Positions 52,563-64,000 of a stretch of DNA of 64,000 nucleotides are shown here, in pieces. The notes beneath the pieces were generated by a model. That model was not told where the DNA came from. It saw nothing but the letters and a program-made list of their open reading frames with translations, and did no database searches. The first letter of the stretch is position 1, and each line of letters begins with the position of its first letter. The stretch spans positions 117,340,973-117,404,972 of the forward strand of contig CM054180.1 of the NCBI GenBank assembly GCA_028829895.1, read 5' to 3'. This DNA comes from Sinotaia quadrata (taxonomy: Eukaryota; Mollusca; Gastropoda; Architaenioglossa; Viviparidae). The position numbers and the translations under genes were made by a program.

Positions 52563-52862
52563 TGGCACTAACTCACAAAGTGATGGAGGCAATATTAGCA
52601 GGCACTGCACTAACTCACGAAGTGATGGAGGCAATATATAGCAGGCACTGCACTGACTCACAAGACGATGGAGACAAGATATAGCAGACTATACCTTGAC
52701 TCACAAAGCGATAGACTGAGGCAAGAGATATCAGGGACTGCCTTGACTCAAGAAGCGATGGAGGCAAAAGAGACAGCAGGCTTTGCCTTGTCTCACAAAA
52801 GCGATGGAGACAAGGGATAACCGGCACTGCACTGACTCACGAAGCGAAGGAGGCAAGAAATA
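52563..52862. repeat. 43-45-bp minisatellite, seven copies
   Basis: The unit GGCACTGCACTGACTCACGA plus AGCGATGGAGGCAAGATATAGCA. Copies differ from each other at several positions. Confidence 0.85.
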
Positions 52863-53972
52863 GTTGACACTGCAAATTTCAGATGGTCGGGATTAAAAAA
52901 AACAAACTGCATAGCGGTGCAAAAACAACGAAAGGATTGCAAATAAGGGAACGGGATTCTGTAAGATTTCAGTTTGTGACCTATTTGTGGGAAATCTAGT
53001 CAGCTAAAATTAAAAATAAAAATGAAGTCTAATAAACGACACATCATATAATCAACCAACCAACCAATCAGCCCACAAACATTCAATCATTCTATGGATA
53101 GTTGAAATATTGAATCCACCAGCTTGAAGGTGCAAGTCAATGGACTGTGAGAAAAGCGGTACAACTGTGGACCAAGGGAAGCAATTCAAATAACATTTAC
53201 AGGATGCAATGCAGTTCTGAGAGTTATCCGACAATTCCTGCAGATGGAAAAATCGACGCGTAACAGACGAAACATTTTTATAATTATATAAAAGAATTTA
53301 GTAATATCATTGGTTGTTAATTATTCTGTTATTTTATTGAAATGTGTTATTCTCATATCTGTAAGAATATCATTGGTTGTTAATTATTCTGTTAATTTTA
53401 TTGAAATGTGTGATTCTCATATCTGTAAGAATGTCCTGAAAAAGAGGCCATCGCAAAAACAAACAAAAAAAATAAATAAAACAGGTTAACAGCCTCAATT
53501 CATTGAATGGTACGCTAACGTGACAAGCTCTACTCTGAAACCAGAAAACGACGACAAAAATTATAAAAATAAATAAATAAACGTCCAACTCATTCCACTC
53601 ATCCATGGCTCCATAGCAGTATAGTATGAGTCGTTAATTAATCAAACAAAGAAAAAAATATTGGACGAAAACAATCACTTAAAGCCAAAACAGTATTGCC
53701 TATTAATAAACAGTTGAATAAAAACCAGTCAGTCAAACACAGATTTCAGCTGTGAACAAACAGATGTATTTGGTTTAATTAAATAGTTTAAAACTCACAT
53801 TCACCAGTTTGCATCACTAGCTGTAGAATTTAAATTTAATATATCAAATAAAAAAATAAGTGGAGGAAAAAACATTATATGAAAAAAGAAAATAATAAAC
53901 ACTCATTAATATAGCCAAAGAAAAAAATCCAACGAGACAAAATTAACAACAAAAATAAACAAATGTACTTAC
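52863..53972. other. Non-coding stretch with one direct duplication
   Basis: A 63-bp segment starting AATATCATTGGTTGTTAATT is duplicated in tandem at about 53,305-53,432. The rest is A-rich unique sequence, possibly intronic to the exon candidate at 53,973-54,231. Confidence 0.5.
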
Positions 53973-54231
53973 TCAGGGTAAGTTTTAATTTCCTTCAGCC
54001 TCGTTTGCAAAATCGCGCACGTGCGTAAGTCGCTGGTATCCACGACGCGTCGCCTGGTAACGGTGCGCGCCCTCCCGCCCTCCTCCCCCTCCGCCACGCC
54101 CTCCAAAGTGGGCAGCATGGCGGGAAAATTGAGGGAAGCGGACGCGATGGATGCGCGACGCCGCTGGCCCAGGTGACGGCTGCCCGCGGCCCCAATCATC
54201 GTGCACGCTTTCTGTCGGAGTCTGGCACTCG
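53973..54231 (-). CDS. Candidate coding exon in a CpG-rich patch, unknown product
   Basis: On the minus strand, a pyrimidine-rich acceptor (TCTATTGTCTTTTCAG) ends at 54,232 and a donor GTAAGTAC starts at 53,972. The 259 bp between are open in one frame throughout, including upstream of the ATG at 54,197-54,199. From that ATG the exon gives 75 codons plus two bases. The peptide is Arg/Ala-rich, with a QRRRASIASA segment (a basic stretch before Ser, like a basophilic-kinase site), an acidic GVAEGEEGG stretch and TRLKEIKTYP at the end. Sequence around 54,000-54,230 is far richer in G+C and CpG than anything nearby, as in a promoter-proximal or conserved exon. I do not recognise the family and find no partner exons in this window. 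It could be an exon of a long-intron gene or the first coding exon. Another open frame overlaps it. Confidence 0.45.
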
Positions 54232-55685
54232 CTGAAAAGACAATAGACCAAGATTTGCGTTAATGAACGAGGCAGTAAGCTGTAACTGCAGAAGGACTGT
54301 GATTCACTTTGGTGAGCCACTTAAAAAGGCTAATGCAAAAGTTACAATAAGTGAGCCAGTATTTAAAATATACGATAAGAAAAGAATACACGAAGCAGAT
54401 TTGTCTCGTATTTAGTCAACTCCAAAACAGGACAACACGTCACAATTGTCTAATCAAACGAGGGTGCAGACAGGTACTTGAAAATTTAAAACACCTTTAA
54501 AGGTGTACAATACAGAAACAATTCGAAGCTTCCGCTCCACAGCCTTCCTAAAGGACAAAACAGTTACTACTAGCAACGAGACGTGAAGAATGGACTGTGT
54601 AAGCCACTGATATATTGATGAGGAGAATCATCGTTATCGACCGTATAAGTTTTTCATGCATCAGTATAAATCACTATTGGTTACATTTTATTGTTCATCT
54701 GCTAAAATTGTTGTTAACAGCTGCATTGTCCTGTGGAAGGCTATGTATAATCTGCTGCCGAAATGAGACTTTTGTAGTTTGTTTTGCGTTGTATATCTAT
54801 TCTGAGGTTTTATGTTGAATTGTTTTATTTTGATTTTCTTTTATCGCTTATCACTTGAGATATTCACATAATTATATTATGTTAATTTATACTGTTAATG
54901 CCTGTTAAATTGCAGCCATTTAATAAAATAATGATAATAAACAACATCCATAAATAACATTGCCAGATCTGTCTAAAAATCTAGAAAATGTACAATTGTC
55001 AGAAAAATAAAAAATCAAGCACTTACACTAATTTAATCAACAATATAAACTGCATATAAATAAATGCAAAATCATACAATAAACCTAAGATACTTTACAA
55101 ACATCCAAATAAACATAAGCAATTGTACGACTATAGTCAATCAAATAAACTATTTCTGAAATACGACCATCTCTGAACCGATATCACCCATTTCTGTTTA
55201 AACTGTATCCAATTAAACATACAAACTTAACAATATATTAATACAATAATAGTTTTTTTTGTTGTTTCTGTACCCATACAATTTGATTACCGGTTCAGCA
55301 TTCCTAGCGCAATTATAAGCAGAAATAAATAAGGAAAAACCCAACAGACGACAAATTATAAAGATTATCTGTGCGTTTATTAATAACCGGAAGTGTTTAC
55401 GAAACTTGAATTAAGGGTAAACATGCCCACGTTGAAGGAAAGTACTGCATTCGATTGTCCAATAGAACTGATTGATCACACCATGGGATGGTATCATACA
55501 AATTAAATTCCTTCATTTGCTAATTCACTAGAAATAGTTGTCGATTTTATAATAAACCAAATTAAAGAAAACGGGTGTGTAGTTTAAAAAAAAATAACAG
55601 GAGCTGAAAAGAAAAGACAAGAAGCGAAAGTGAGAGTCGATAAGTTTACGAAAGATAACTTGGAGAAAAAATATAATGTAAATAT
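54232..55685. other. Non-coding stretch
   Basis: AT-rich, no gene recognised. Confidence 0.5.
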
Positions 55686-56040
55686 TTCTGTCTGAATAAA
55701 TATGACTGACCTACTGTCTGAATAAATATGACTGACCTACTGTCTGAATAAATATGACTGACTTACTGATTATATATATATATGACTGAACTAACTAATT
55801 AAATATAACGTATATATGACTGACCCACTGATTAAATATATATGACTGACCTATTGACTTAATATAACGTAATATATGCCGGACCTACTAACTGAATATA
55901 ATGTATATATGATTTGACCTACTGACTGAATGACAACTGATTGAATATATATGACTGATCTACTGACTAAATATAGCGTATATGCTGACCTACTAACTGA
56001 ATGTAATATTTATGTGATTGACCTATTGACTGAATGAAAG
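55686..56040. repeat. Degenerate 26-40-bp tandem repeat
   Basis: Copies of CTGAATAAATATGACTGACC and TACTG, perfect at 55,690-55,765, then increasingly irregular. Confidence 0.8.
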
Positions 56041-57176
56041 CAAATGACACTGGATATTTTCCCAACAGATTCACTAAGAATTTGGCTGAATATCTGTTAT
56101 TTTGTTGTTGTTGCTGCATTTATCCTGGTTTTTTTTTACATAATGATTAGCTAAAAAGTTATTATGTCAGTTTAATTTCAACAAACCGTTTTCACCCCAT
56201 ACACACCCAAAACACACTCACACATGTACATGAAGAAAATAAAATGTACCAACAAAATGATTGGAAATGTGTTCACTAATTCGCTGTTATTATTTTATTA
56301 ATGTACGTTTGGTGTGTGTTAAAGAATTAAACCCCATTAAACACAAAATGTCTGAAGGTAAGTGTATCTGCAAGCAAACACATTTCATTTGAATGTAGTT
56401 TTGTTATTTTGTCATGAGTTTCTCAGTCTGTCAGCTCTACAACGATCTTGAACAGAATAAAGGTTCTCACTCTTTGCGATAAGTTTTTTTAAAGCGGAAA
56501 TGAAGCCGCATTCCAATAGAGACCCATCTAGTCCCAGCTATAAAAGGGAGGCAATCTAGGTGAATACTTTTGATTCAGTGTTTCTGCCTTGTAATTTTTT
56601 TTTTTTTAAATTTATTCCCTACTGCTGATCCACGATAAGTGTCTCTCGTCCATTGCTGGAGGAAATAAGAGATTTATCGATTATGACTGGACTTGGCGTA
56701 GCTCACTTTTGCCATGACGTCACAAATAAGAAATTACTACAAGAAGTTGAAGAAGACCTGAGTTTTCATTGTAATACCTACTAAGGGAAGTAATCAAGAT
56801 GAGCATGAGCTTTGCCAGCAATCTAAAACTGGCAATATGACTGAAAATCGAATTAGTCAAGACAACTGAACAGAATCTGATCGTCTTTGCGAGCAGGATT
56901 TTTTAGAATCCTGATCAAATCTATTCGCTAATGCAACGAGGAAGAAGCAAAGAGTACAAGAAAGCAAAGGACCTTACCTGAAATTTATGAAGTAAAAGGA
57001 ATAATCAATGACATTAAAAAAAAATAACCACACCATATAACTGAATAAGAAAAAAAGAAAACAAAACGAATAAAAATATATACTCAGAAAAGGGAATAAT
57101 AAGACTAGAGGACAATGTGTGCGTGCAATAATGTACACGCAAATCCGGGTGCATTAACGCGTGTTCTGTGTGTGTG
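56041..57176. other. Non-coding stretch
   Basis: Contains a TAAAAGGGAGGCAA motif at about 56,541-56,554. No gene recognised. Confidence 0.5.
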
Positions 57177-57185
57177 TATACATAT

Positions 57186-57199
57186 ATGTGTGTGTGTGT

Positions 57200-57240
<41 letters not shown>
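57186..57240. repeat. GT microsatellite
   Basis: (GT)n with one GTAT interruption. Confidence 0.95.
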
Positions 57241-57243
<3 letters not shown>

Positions 57244-57913
57244 ATGAATCTGAGTGACGACATAAGTTTACTTCTTTCAAACGTTTTAGCTAAAAATTAC
57301 GAAACTTACTCGTAAACATACTGTAACATTCTGGTTGCCCCAAAAATAACAAAACAAAACCTTTCCCGAACGTGTTCGACCTGCATATGTATCTGAGGAT
57401 TCTGCAATAGAATCGAGACCCAGGCTGATGACGACATAAATGAGATATATGTCCTAGGTTGAATAAGGATAGAGATCTGACTTCGCCGAATTGCATTACA
57501 AAGAAGTAAAAATATACGGTTTGCATGAGAAACAAACATAGACGAAGTTCTGTCCCACAGCTCTCCCTTTATAAGATATATTTACCTTCAGTGTATTTCT
57601 GAGTACTCTCACTTGCCAATAAGGGTTATGGAATGTTTAATGTTAGTAACACAGACTAATCAAAAGAACTCCACACAAATAACTAAAACAAAAAATAAAA
57701 TGTCACAGAAAGAAGCCCCTTCGATTGTAAGCATTAAGAGAAAAATATACTTAGCAAACAGCAAATGAAATCTTCGATTCTCATTTAGCAGCAGCATCCA
57801 CTGTGATATATACATATTGCTCATTTTTTAAATTATTATTACTACTTGCATCTGACTCTAATTACCCAATCACATTATTAAATTAAATTATTATCATGAT
57901 TATGATGATGACG
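57241..57913. other. Non-coding stretch
   Basis: No gene recognised. Confidence 0.5.
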
Positions 57914-58052
57914 GTGATTATTATTATTATTATTATTATTATTAGTGTTGTTGTTGTTGTTATTATTATTGTTGTTATTGTTATTATTATTATTGTTGTT
58001 GTTGTTATTATTATTATTATTACTGTTGTTGTTATTATTGTTATTATTATTC
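57914..58052. repeat. ATT/GTT trinucleotide tract
   Basis: (ATT)n interspersed with (GTT)n. On the minus strand it translates as poly-Asn; read that way it may be the 3' tail of the adjacent LINE-like fragment. Confidence 0.95.
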
Positions 58053-58245
58053 AGCCTCTTTCCACGACTTCTGTTTGACTGTCGGTTGTGATCCAAGTTC
58101 TCGGAATCTTACCAAGATTCTGGGAGATCCAAGGTTTTACGGAGGATGTGGGCACTTCCGAGGAGCGCTGCTTTGAGTAGTGGAGCGATTCTGTGGTTTC
58201 CAGGGAGTTTATTCCAGATTGTGGGTGATGGAAGTAAACTCAAAG
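58053..58245 (-). pseudogene. Possible non-LTR retrotransposon 3' end
   Basis: The minus strand, read towards the trinucleotide tail, encodes IWNKLPGNHRIAPLLKAALL followed by GSAHILRKTLDLPESW and a stop. The ALLG-AHILRK segment resembles the very C-terminus of some LINE polyproteins as I remember them, and a simple-repeat 3' tail is typical of LINE ends. No catalytic block is present, so only the extreme 3' end would be represented. The call rests on a short motif. Confidence 0.35.
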
Positions 58246-60035
58246 AGAGGTGTGTGTCAAGTTATGAATTTAAAGAGTTTTAACTTTGCATTAACAAATG
58301 TGCTTTTTACAAGATAAGTTAGGTTGAAAATTGTGAACTCAGGAATAGCCCAACTTTACAATTGAACTGTCACGAATAGAATAAGATATATAAAGATGCA
58401 TAAAAACATATTGCAGGATTCTTGGTTTGCTTTGAAGTTGATTGATTGCTGTTATGTGCTTTCCTGAAAAGGCAAAGGGCTCAAGGGAGGTCATCCTGTC
58501 CTGAAAGATTTGGACAAAAACAAGAGTTAATTACCAACATCAGTTTAGCTCAACTCTGAGATATTTTTCTTACGAACGTTGAACCAAGTGATGCTGAACT
58601 TGCATGCTGTGACCACCGATCCCAATAGGAGTGATACTTGGAGATCTATTCCGTGAAGTCAGAACTGCTGATGTCAAGAAAGTTACTATAAGACACAGAA
58701 CATTTACATTTCTTTCAGTGACAGTTAGCTGTTCCTGTGTGGTCTAATTGGACTGCACCTTTTATCTTAGTTACACTTTTCTTTTATTTAATTTTTGTTA
58801 TTGTTTTATAATGTTTTTTTTATTTTCGCTTTTATACATTTCGTTGTTAAATTCTTATCACTTCATATTTATGTATTGCCATCTGGTAATGCTTGTAATG
58901 TCCTTGTAGGGTTAATTGTGGTGGAGACACCTGGGGGTTCATACTCGAGTGTCCTGAATGTTTGGCATTTATTGCTCTATTCTAGAATTTCCCTTGAATT
59001 ATTGATATAGTATTCCAGAGTCAGCTTTGAATATATGTTGTTCTGTTGAAATTGCCGTCCTCTTGCAGTGTTCCTCTTCAATGCTACATGAGTCATTTTT
59101 ATGTGACACGTGCACCACTTAGTTAATGAAGATAATTATTATTTATTTCATAACTAATGTCAAGTGATGAGAATATTAATTTTATTTTATTAATGATCAT
59201 CCAACAGACATCACTCATCTCTCACCAGGAGTACAGAATATAATCTATTGTCATGGAAATAGAAGGAACCAAACACTAAGAAATTTGAAAAGTAAATTGT
59301 GCTTAAAATAATCCATTACGCTGGTATAAATAGAATCAGTCAGACCGATTGAAACAGGAATAGGATAAAGCAATTAAAACAAAAACAAAAAAAGCAAGAA
59401 AAGAAACAGCAAAAAGAGAGATATCTTCTAAATTTGAAGACTGCAATCAATACCCCACGAGCTTAGAGGGGATTAAAATGAACCAAGACTGACACACTAA
59501 CGCTAAGTAATGATCTCGGCAAACCCACACAGTTCCTGTACAATTGCCGGGACGGTCCAGAGGGCAGACCCATTGCAAAGCTTCTGTTTAACTTCCGGTT
59601 TTGTTGCTGGTAGAACATGACATGTATTGGGCTTGTGTTTACAATCCACAGCCGTGAGGGACGCGCCAGAAAACCCTGATCACTCAACAATTTGATATTT
59701 AAAGAAAACAGTTAAATCAATCTTTATATTCCACATACCAGACTTGGCTGAAGTTGTAGACAATACGCGATTAGTGACAGAATAGACATTTCAAGTTTGT
59801 GCAATGTCATTGTATAACATATTTTATGTATAAAATTTATTTACTAGGTGAGCTGTGTGTAGCCTTCCTCCCTTTTCTTGCATTCAGGGAGGGTAGTTAG
59901 AAGGGTGTGCTGCTGCTGCTAGATGTTTTCGTTCTTTGTGCTTGCGTCTTACTGCGACTGTTGTAGGTCCTCTTTTTTTCTTTTTGGTTTGGATATTTTT
60001 TTACTTCAGTATTAATTAGAAGTGTTTGCCTTTGC
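58246..60035. other. Long non-coding stretch
   Basis: No gene recognised in 1.8 kb. Confidence 0.5.
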
Positions 60036-60245
60036 CAGTTTGGGTTTATAGAGGACATGGGGTATGTTTGCCTTTTTAGTTGGGGTTTTTAGAGGACATG
60101 GTGGGGTATGTTTGCCTTTTAGTTTGGGTTTATAGAGGACATGGGGTATGTTTGCCTTTTTAGTTGGGTTTTTTTAGAGGACATGGGGTATGTTTGCCTT
60201 TTAGTGGGTTTTTTTTCTTTTTTTTTAGAGGACATGGAGTTTGTT
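60036..60245. repeat. 40-50-bp minisatellite, five copies
   Basis: The unit GTATGTTTGCCTTTTTAGTT plus a T-rich segment and AGAGGACATGGG. Copy lengths differ through the T run. Confidence 0.85.
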
Positions 60246-60405
60246 TGCCACAGAAATAATGCAGACTGTAGGAGAGAGAGAAAGGAGGAGGAGATCGAGA
60301 GAAAGAAAACACTGACATATTTCTTTCTTTCTCACGAACGATCACACTAAAAAAAATCGTTTATTCAACCATAGAGAAAAAGAGAAAAGAGCATACATCA
60401 AGTAA

Positions 60406-60439
<34 letters not shown>

Positions 60440-61080
60440 TGCCTCCCTAAGGGAGATAACCGATGCGAAATCATTTTAACACTGATTGTCGAACATTGAT
60501 ATGCCTGGAGGCCACAACGCAACGCTCTCTACCTTCACTCTATTTCACAAGTCCTCGTTTCAGGAGGCCACAACGCCCTTGTGTTTATTAATAATAAAAT
60601 AATCTAGTTCATGCGCATTTATTTCTTAAGGTAAGAGCAATAAAGAAATAGACCTGACAATGAAGAATCGCTACTTCTGCTGCTTTGCCTGTGTATATTT
60701 TATCCCACAGCAAGGCTATTGTGTCAGAATCTATCATAACATTTTTTTTTAAAAGAGAAAAATACACGTTTCAGTACGAGCTCTAGTGTTTATCTCTGAC
60801 AATTTACATCAATATATATGTGTTTCTTAATGTGTACAAAGGTCAGAGCGATAATTCGGTGTGTGATGATCGTGTGTTGACATTTAACGTCTGCTTTAAG
60901 CACTACGCGCGCTCAATCGATAAGTCTGAAGTGGAGGAGTAGTACAGCGAGTCTCAGCTATCGGGAATTTTCGAGGGAATTTTAATTGTGAATTAGCAAC
61001 AAATGTAAGCGTTGCGCCACTCCGGTTAGAAAGCGGGCTCGAACGCCTATGATAACCGCTGTATTATAACATGTTCTACC
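60246..61080. other. Non-coding stretch with a TA tract and a small palindrome
   Basis: (TA)n at about 60,410-60,439 is followed directly by GCCTCCCTAAGGGAGATAA, whose CTCCCTAAGGGAG core is nearly self-complementary. GGAGGCCACAACGC occurs twice, near 60,509 and 60,563. No gene recognised. Confidence 0.5.
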
Positions 61081-61765
61081 CGTTATGAGCAAGAACAAGC
61101 CCTGGGACAAACATATAGTAAAGAACAAGTAAAAATGCAAACAGAGAGTTAAGAACAAGTCAAAATCATAGTTACATCAAGTCATAAACAGGTAATTACG
61201 AACAAACACAATTAGTTAAGAACAAACACAAATAGTAAGAACAAACAAACAGTTTAGAGCAAATACAAATAGTTAAGAACGAACAAAGAAGTGTGAGCTA
61301 GAACATTTTGGAGAACAAGAACAAATAATTATGAGCTATGTATGGCATGTTGGGGAACAAGAACAAATAATTATGAGCTATGTATGGCATGTTGGGGAAC
61401 AAGAACAAATAATTATGAGCTATGTATGGCATGTTGGGGAACAAGAACAAATAATTATGAGCTATGTATGGCATGTTGGGGAACAAGAACAAATAATTAT
61501 GAGCTATGTATAGCATGTTGGGGAACAAGAACAAATAATTATGAGCTATGTATAGCATGTTGGAGAACAAGAACAAATAATTATGAGTTAGAATATACTT
61601 GAGAACAAGAACAAATAATTATGAGCTATATATAGCATGTTGGGGAACAAAAACAAATAATTATGAGTTAGAACATGCTTGAGAAAAAGAACAAATAATT
61701 ATGAGCTAGAACATGCTTGAGAACATAAACAAATAGATTTGAGCGTGTACTGTTTATTATTAACA
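61081..61765. repeat. 42-bp minisatellite core with degenerate flanks
   Basis: Core units GAACAAGAACAAATAATTAT plus GAGCTATGTATGGCATGTTGGG repeat every 42 bp from about 61,310 to 61,600, nearly identical. Flanks (61,081-61,310 and 61,600-62,050) contain shorter GTTAAGAACAAACA-type derivatives. Since 42 is divisible by three, 14-residue peptide repeats are open on both strands; these are not considered genes. Confidence 0.9.
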
Positions 61766-62864
61766 CGTACAATAATTATAAGAACGGGAACAATTAAAAT
61801 CAAGCACAAATAATGATAAACAATGAAGTAGTGATGTGAAAAAAAAATGAGCAGTTTTGAACAAATAGTTAAGACCAAGCAGAAATGGTCATGAACAAGA
61901 ACAACTTGTTAAGAACATTTCTGGTTTGATATGAATAAGCAAATGTAGTTAAGAAAATATAAAGTTTAATGAATGTGAAAAATGTCAAGTATATTCAATA
62001 AACTGAGGTTAAGGTCAAGAACAGTCATGTTTAACGAAACACAAGTACTTATAAATAAGCACAATTATTTATTTTGGTTTTCAAGACAAAGCAAGTTCTC
62101 ATAAATGAAACTGCTAAAAGTTCTGCTACAGCAGAATTCGTTATCAGCAGAACCATCAGTTAAGAACAAACATATATTGTCACGAAGTTGAATGCTCTAG
62201 TTTTGAGCATATTGCAGCAATTATTATTAAGCGTTCGAAATTGAACTGAAACTCCCAATTAGCAAACACCAATTGTTATTAAGCACTTAAAGTTGAATAG
62301 AAACGCTATCAATTCTTGTTTGCCGTTATTTTCTTTGCAGGCCACTGACGTCAGAGATAACGTTAAATAGAAGAATATCTTACATTAACAAACGTTATTG
62401 CATTTAATTAGCAGTCATTATTTAATTACGTCAGAAGTCATCATTGCATTTCATTAGCGATCGTCGGGGCATATGAGGTAGTTTCACAAGGAAAGAAGTT
62501 TTATTTATGAACAGTCGAACAAAAAATTATGTTACAGCTCGTGTACTTTTCCGCACCACACCATCGCAACTTACACTTTCCCCCGGAATTCTGGACAGCA
62601 CGCTGACTTCCGCAAATGCGCCAACAATAGTTTTTTGGGGGGAACGTCGAGCAGTAATGGCGTCATAGTTTACCAGCGTGAAATTGTGTCCTTTTATATA
62701 CATGTGTTTGTATACGTGTGCTGCAGGCACAAACACAAACTAATATATTAGTCGAAAAACTGATACACGCTGAAATTTAAAGTGAAGAATTTCCAGTACT
62801 CGTATTTTCAAAGACATGCGCATTTTGTGTAATCTTCCAGTCTTTGTTATATGTTTGTTTTTAG
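61766..62864. other. Non-coding stretch with diverged GAACAA-type repeat units at left
   Basis: AAGAACAA-type remnants of the neighbouring satellite persist to about 62,175. No gene recognised. Confidence 0.5.
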
Positions 62865-63119
62865 ACCCCTACTTCGTGTTCAATACGTTCGCTTGTATTG
62901 ATTTCATTTGCCTTGTTATGGGGGAGTTGCCAGCAATTGTCTGACACGGACTTTACACTTCCCAATCCGTTGGATCTGATCGATGACGACTTTTGGTTTC
63001 AACGTGAGGGAGCACATGAACCGACTAAATGCACCCTTCCGCTGGCTAGGAAATTGCTAACAGAATATGATGCGAAGACGCTCAAGGCTCTAGTGCGCAG
63101 CAAAGTTAAGAAAACGTAG
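62865..63119 (+). CDS. Candidate terminal exon, unknown product
   Basis: An acceptor-like TATATGTTTGTTTTTAG ends at 62,864, and the following 85 codons are open to a TAG at 63,117-63,119. The peptide has a varied, globular-looking composition: a hydrophobic LVLISFALLWG stretch, an acidic NPLDLIDDDFWF segment, and a charged end LARKLLTEYDAKTLKALVRSKVKKT. There is no in-frame ATG before the hydrophobic stretch, so a 5' exon would be required. I do not recognise a family, and no partner exon or polyadenylation signal is evident. It could equally be a chance open frame. Confidence 0.3.
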   Translation, partial: TPTSCSIRSLVLISFALLWGSCQQLSDTDFTLPNPLDLIDDDFWFQREGAHEPTKCTLPLARKLLTEYDAKTLKALVRSKVKKT

Positions 63120-63374
63120 AATCCCCAGACACCCACAAAACACCCTGCAAACCTTACACATCATCACATGCATTATATTTACAAGATGTCATCAATTCAT
63201 GATATGCGTGAAAATGGTGATGTCATCAAATCATGACATGCGTGAAAATGGCGAGAGCTCAAATATGACTTGAAACAAAACTATGACGTCTTTTATGCAA
63301 TCACATTATACTGATTAAAAAAAAACCAAACACACAAATACGCTTACCTCTGGAGATACGTCGATTGCTCTATA
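63120..63374. other. Non-coding stretch with a short duplication
   Basis: GATGTCATCAA-TCATGA-ATGCGTGAAAATGG occurs twice, at about 63,186 and 63,220. Confidence 0.5.
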
Positions 63375-63391
63375 TGGGTGGTGTGTGTGTG

Positions 63392-63450
<59 letters not shown>

Positions 63451-63468
63451 TGTGTGTGTATGTGTGTA

Positions 63469-63515
<47 letters not shown>
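63375..63515. repeat. GT microsatellite, about 140 bp
   Basis: (GT)n with TTT and TAT interruptions. Confidence 0.95.
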
Positions 63516-64000
63516 ATTTGTGTATACGTACGTGTACGTTTAAAAAAAATATTTCAAGTTATATACAATTGTTGCTGAATGTACATAATACAGGGTTCAA
63601 ATACTGATTGCTCTATTTTTTATTTTCCTCATCAAAAGTCTGACTTCAGCAAGAAAAGTTATATGAGATTCATTTGTAAATATTAGAATAACATTATTCT
63701 TTTCCCACGCTGGAGAATCTCATGAGATGTATATTTTCTATTTAATTGCGCGAATTGAAAGGAATTAAAAAGCACTTTTAATTTCTAGAAAAAGCACAGA
63801 AAAACATGTGCACTTCCAGAAGTAATGGCATGTGCCTAAGGATAAAAGGGGGCAAGCTGTGTCAAGATGGTTGTTTTCTTATTTTTATATATATTTGGTC
63901 AAAGAAAACTATTTCTTTTACTTCGTTTCAATGCGTCAACATTGTGAGAAAGCTGCGAATTACGCCGACACTTGACTGAGAGACAAAAAATAGTAAGAAT
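63516..64000. other. Non-coding stretch to window end
   Basis: AT-rich, no gene recognised. Confidence 0.5.

Noticed and set aside
54615..54818. 67-codon open frame near the CpG-rich exon
   Set aside because: Hydrophobic low-information composition, AT-rich, on the opposite strand to the exon candidate, no splice or start context.
57878..58096. Poly-asparagine open frame
   Set aside because: It is the ATT/GTT trinucleotide tract read on the minus strand, probably a retroelement tail.
61005..61060. tRNA-like GGGCTCGAACGCC motif
   Set aside because: The T-arm stem does not pair well and acceptor and anticodon arms are not formed on either strand.

Overview
This looks like one stretch of an animal nuclear genome: AT-rich, gene-poor and packed with tandem repeats. 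There are no operons, no compact gene order and no long ORFs apart from one. The long (CA)n/(GT)n tracts, tetranucleotide GATA/CAGA tracts, more than twenty minisatellites, a GT-AG intron and fragments of non-LTR retrotransposons all point to a metazoan. A CTCCCTAAGGGAG-type hairpin near 60,440 and a GGGAGGCAA motif near 56,545 remind me of mollusc repeats, and the overall texture fits a mollusc. That assignment is from recollection and is weak.

The only convincing complete gene is at 24.5-25.9 kb. It has two exons and predicts a 378-residue protein with three CxxC pairs, and it lies inside a 1,974-bp element (24,141-26,114). The element is bounded by 12-bp perfect terminal inverted repeats that start CACTA, with a TAA repeated at both outer edges. 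Eighteen bases upstream of a TATAAAA box there is an uninterrupted array of 14 heat-shock pentamers, 13 of them perfect, alternating GAA and TTC in exact 5-bp phase. I read this as a CACTA-like DNA transposon with a heat-shock-type promoter. Its protein seems to have lost a central block in frame. This is the most interesting system in the window.

Other mobile DNA includes: a ~590-bp element with ~50-bp inverted ends sitting inside a CATA-type satellite (3.1-3.7 kb); a 110-bp MITE-like hairpin flanked by TTAAA (35.3 kb); two diverged copies of a ~0.9-kb dispersed repeat (15.4 and 41.5 kb); a reverse-transcriptase palm fragment with a YMDD box (23.5 kb, minus); a possible LINE 3' end with an ATT tail (58 kb, minus); and a possible hAT-type end (46.9 kb).

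Two isolated exon candidates are reported with limited confidence: a CpG-rich exon on the minus strand at 54.0-54.2 kb with good splice sites, and a possible last exon at 62.9-63.1 kb. Two minisatellites carry bZIP-type sites in most units: a 25-bp array of CRE palindromes (6.05-6.4 kb) and a 53-bp array of AP-1 sites (50.8-51.1 kb). Most short ORFs elsewhere come from simple repeats. The rest of the window is AT-rich non-coding sequence in which I recognise no gene or RNA.
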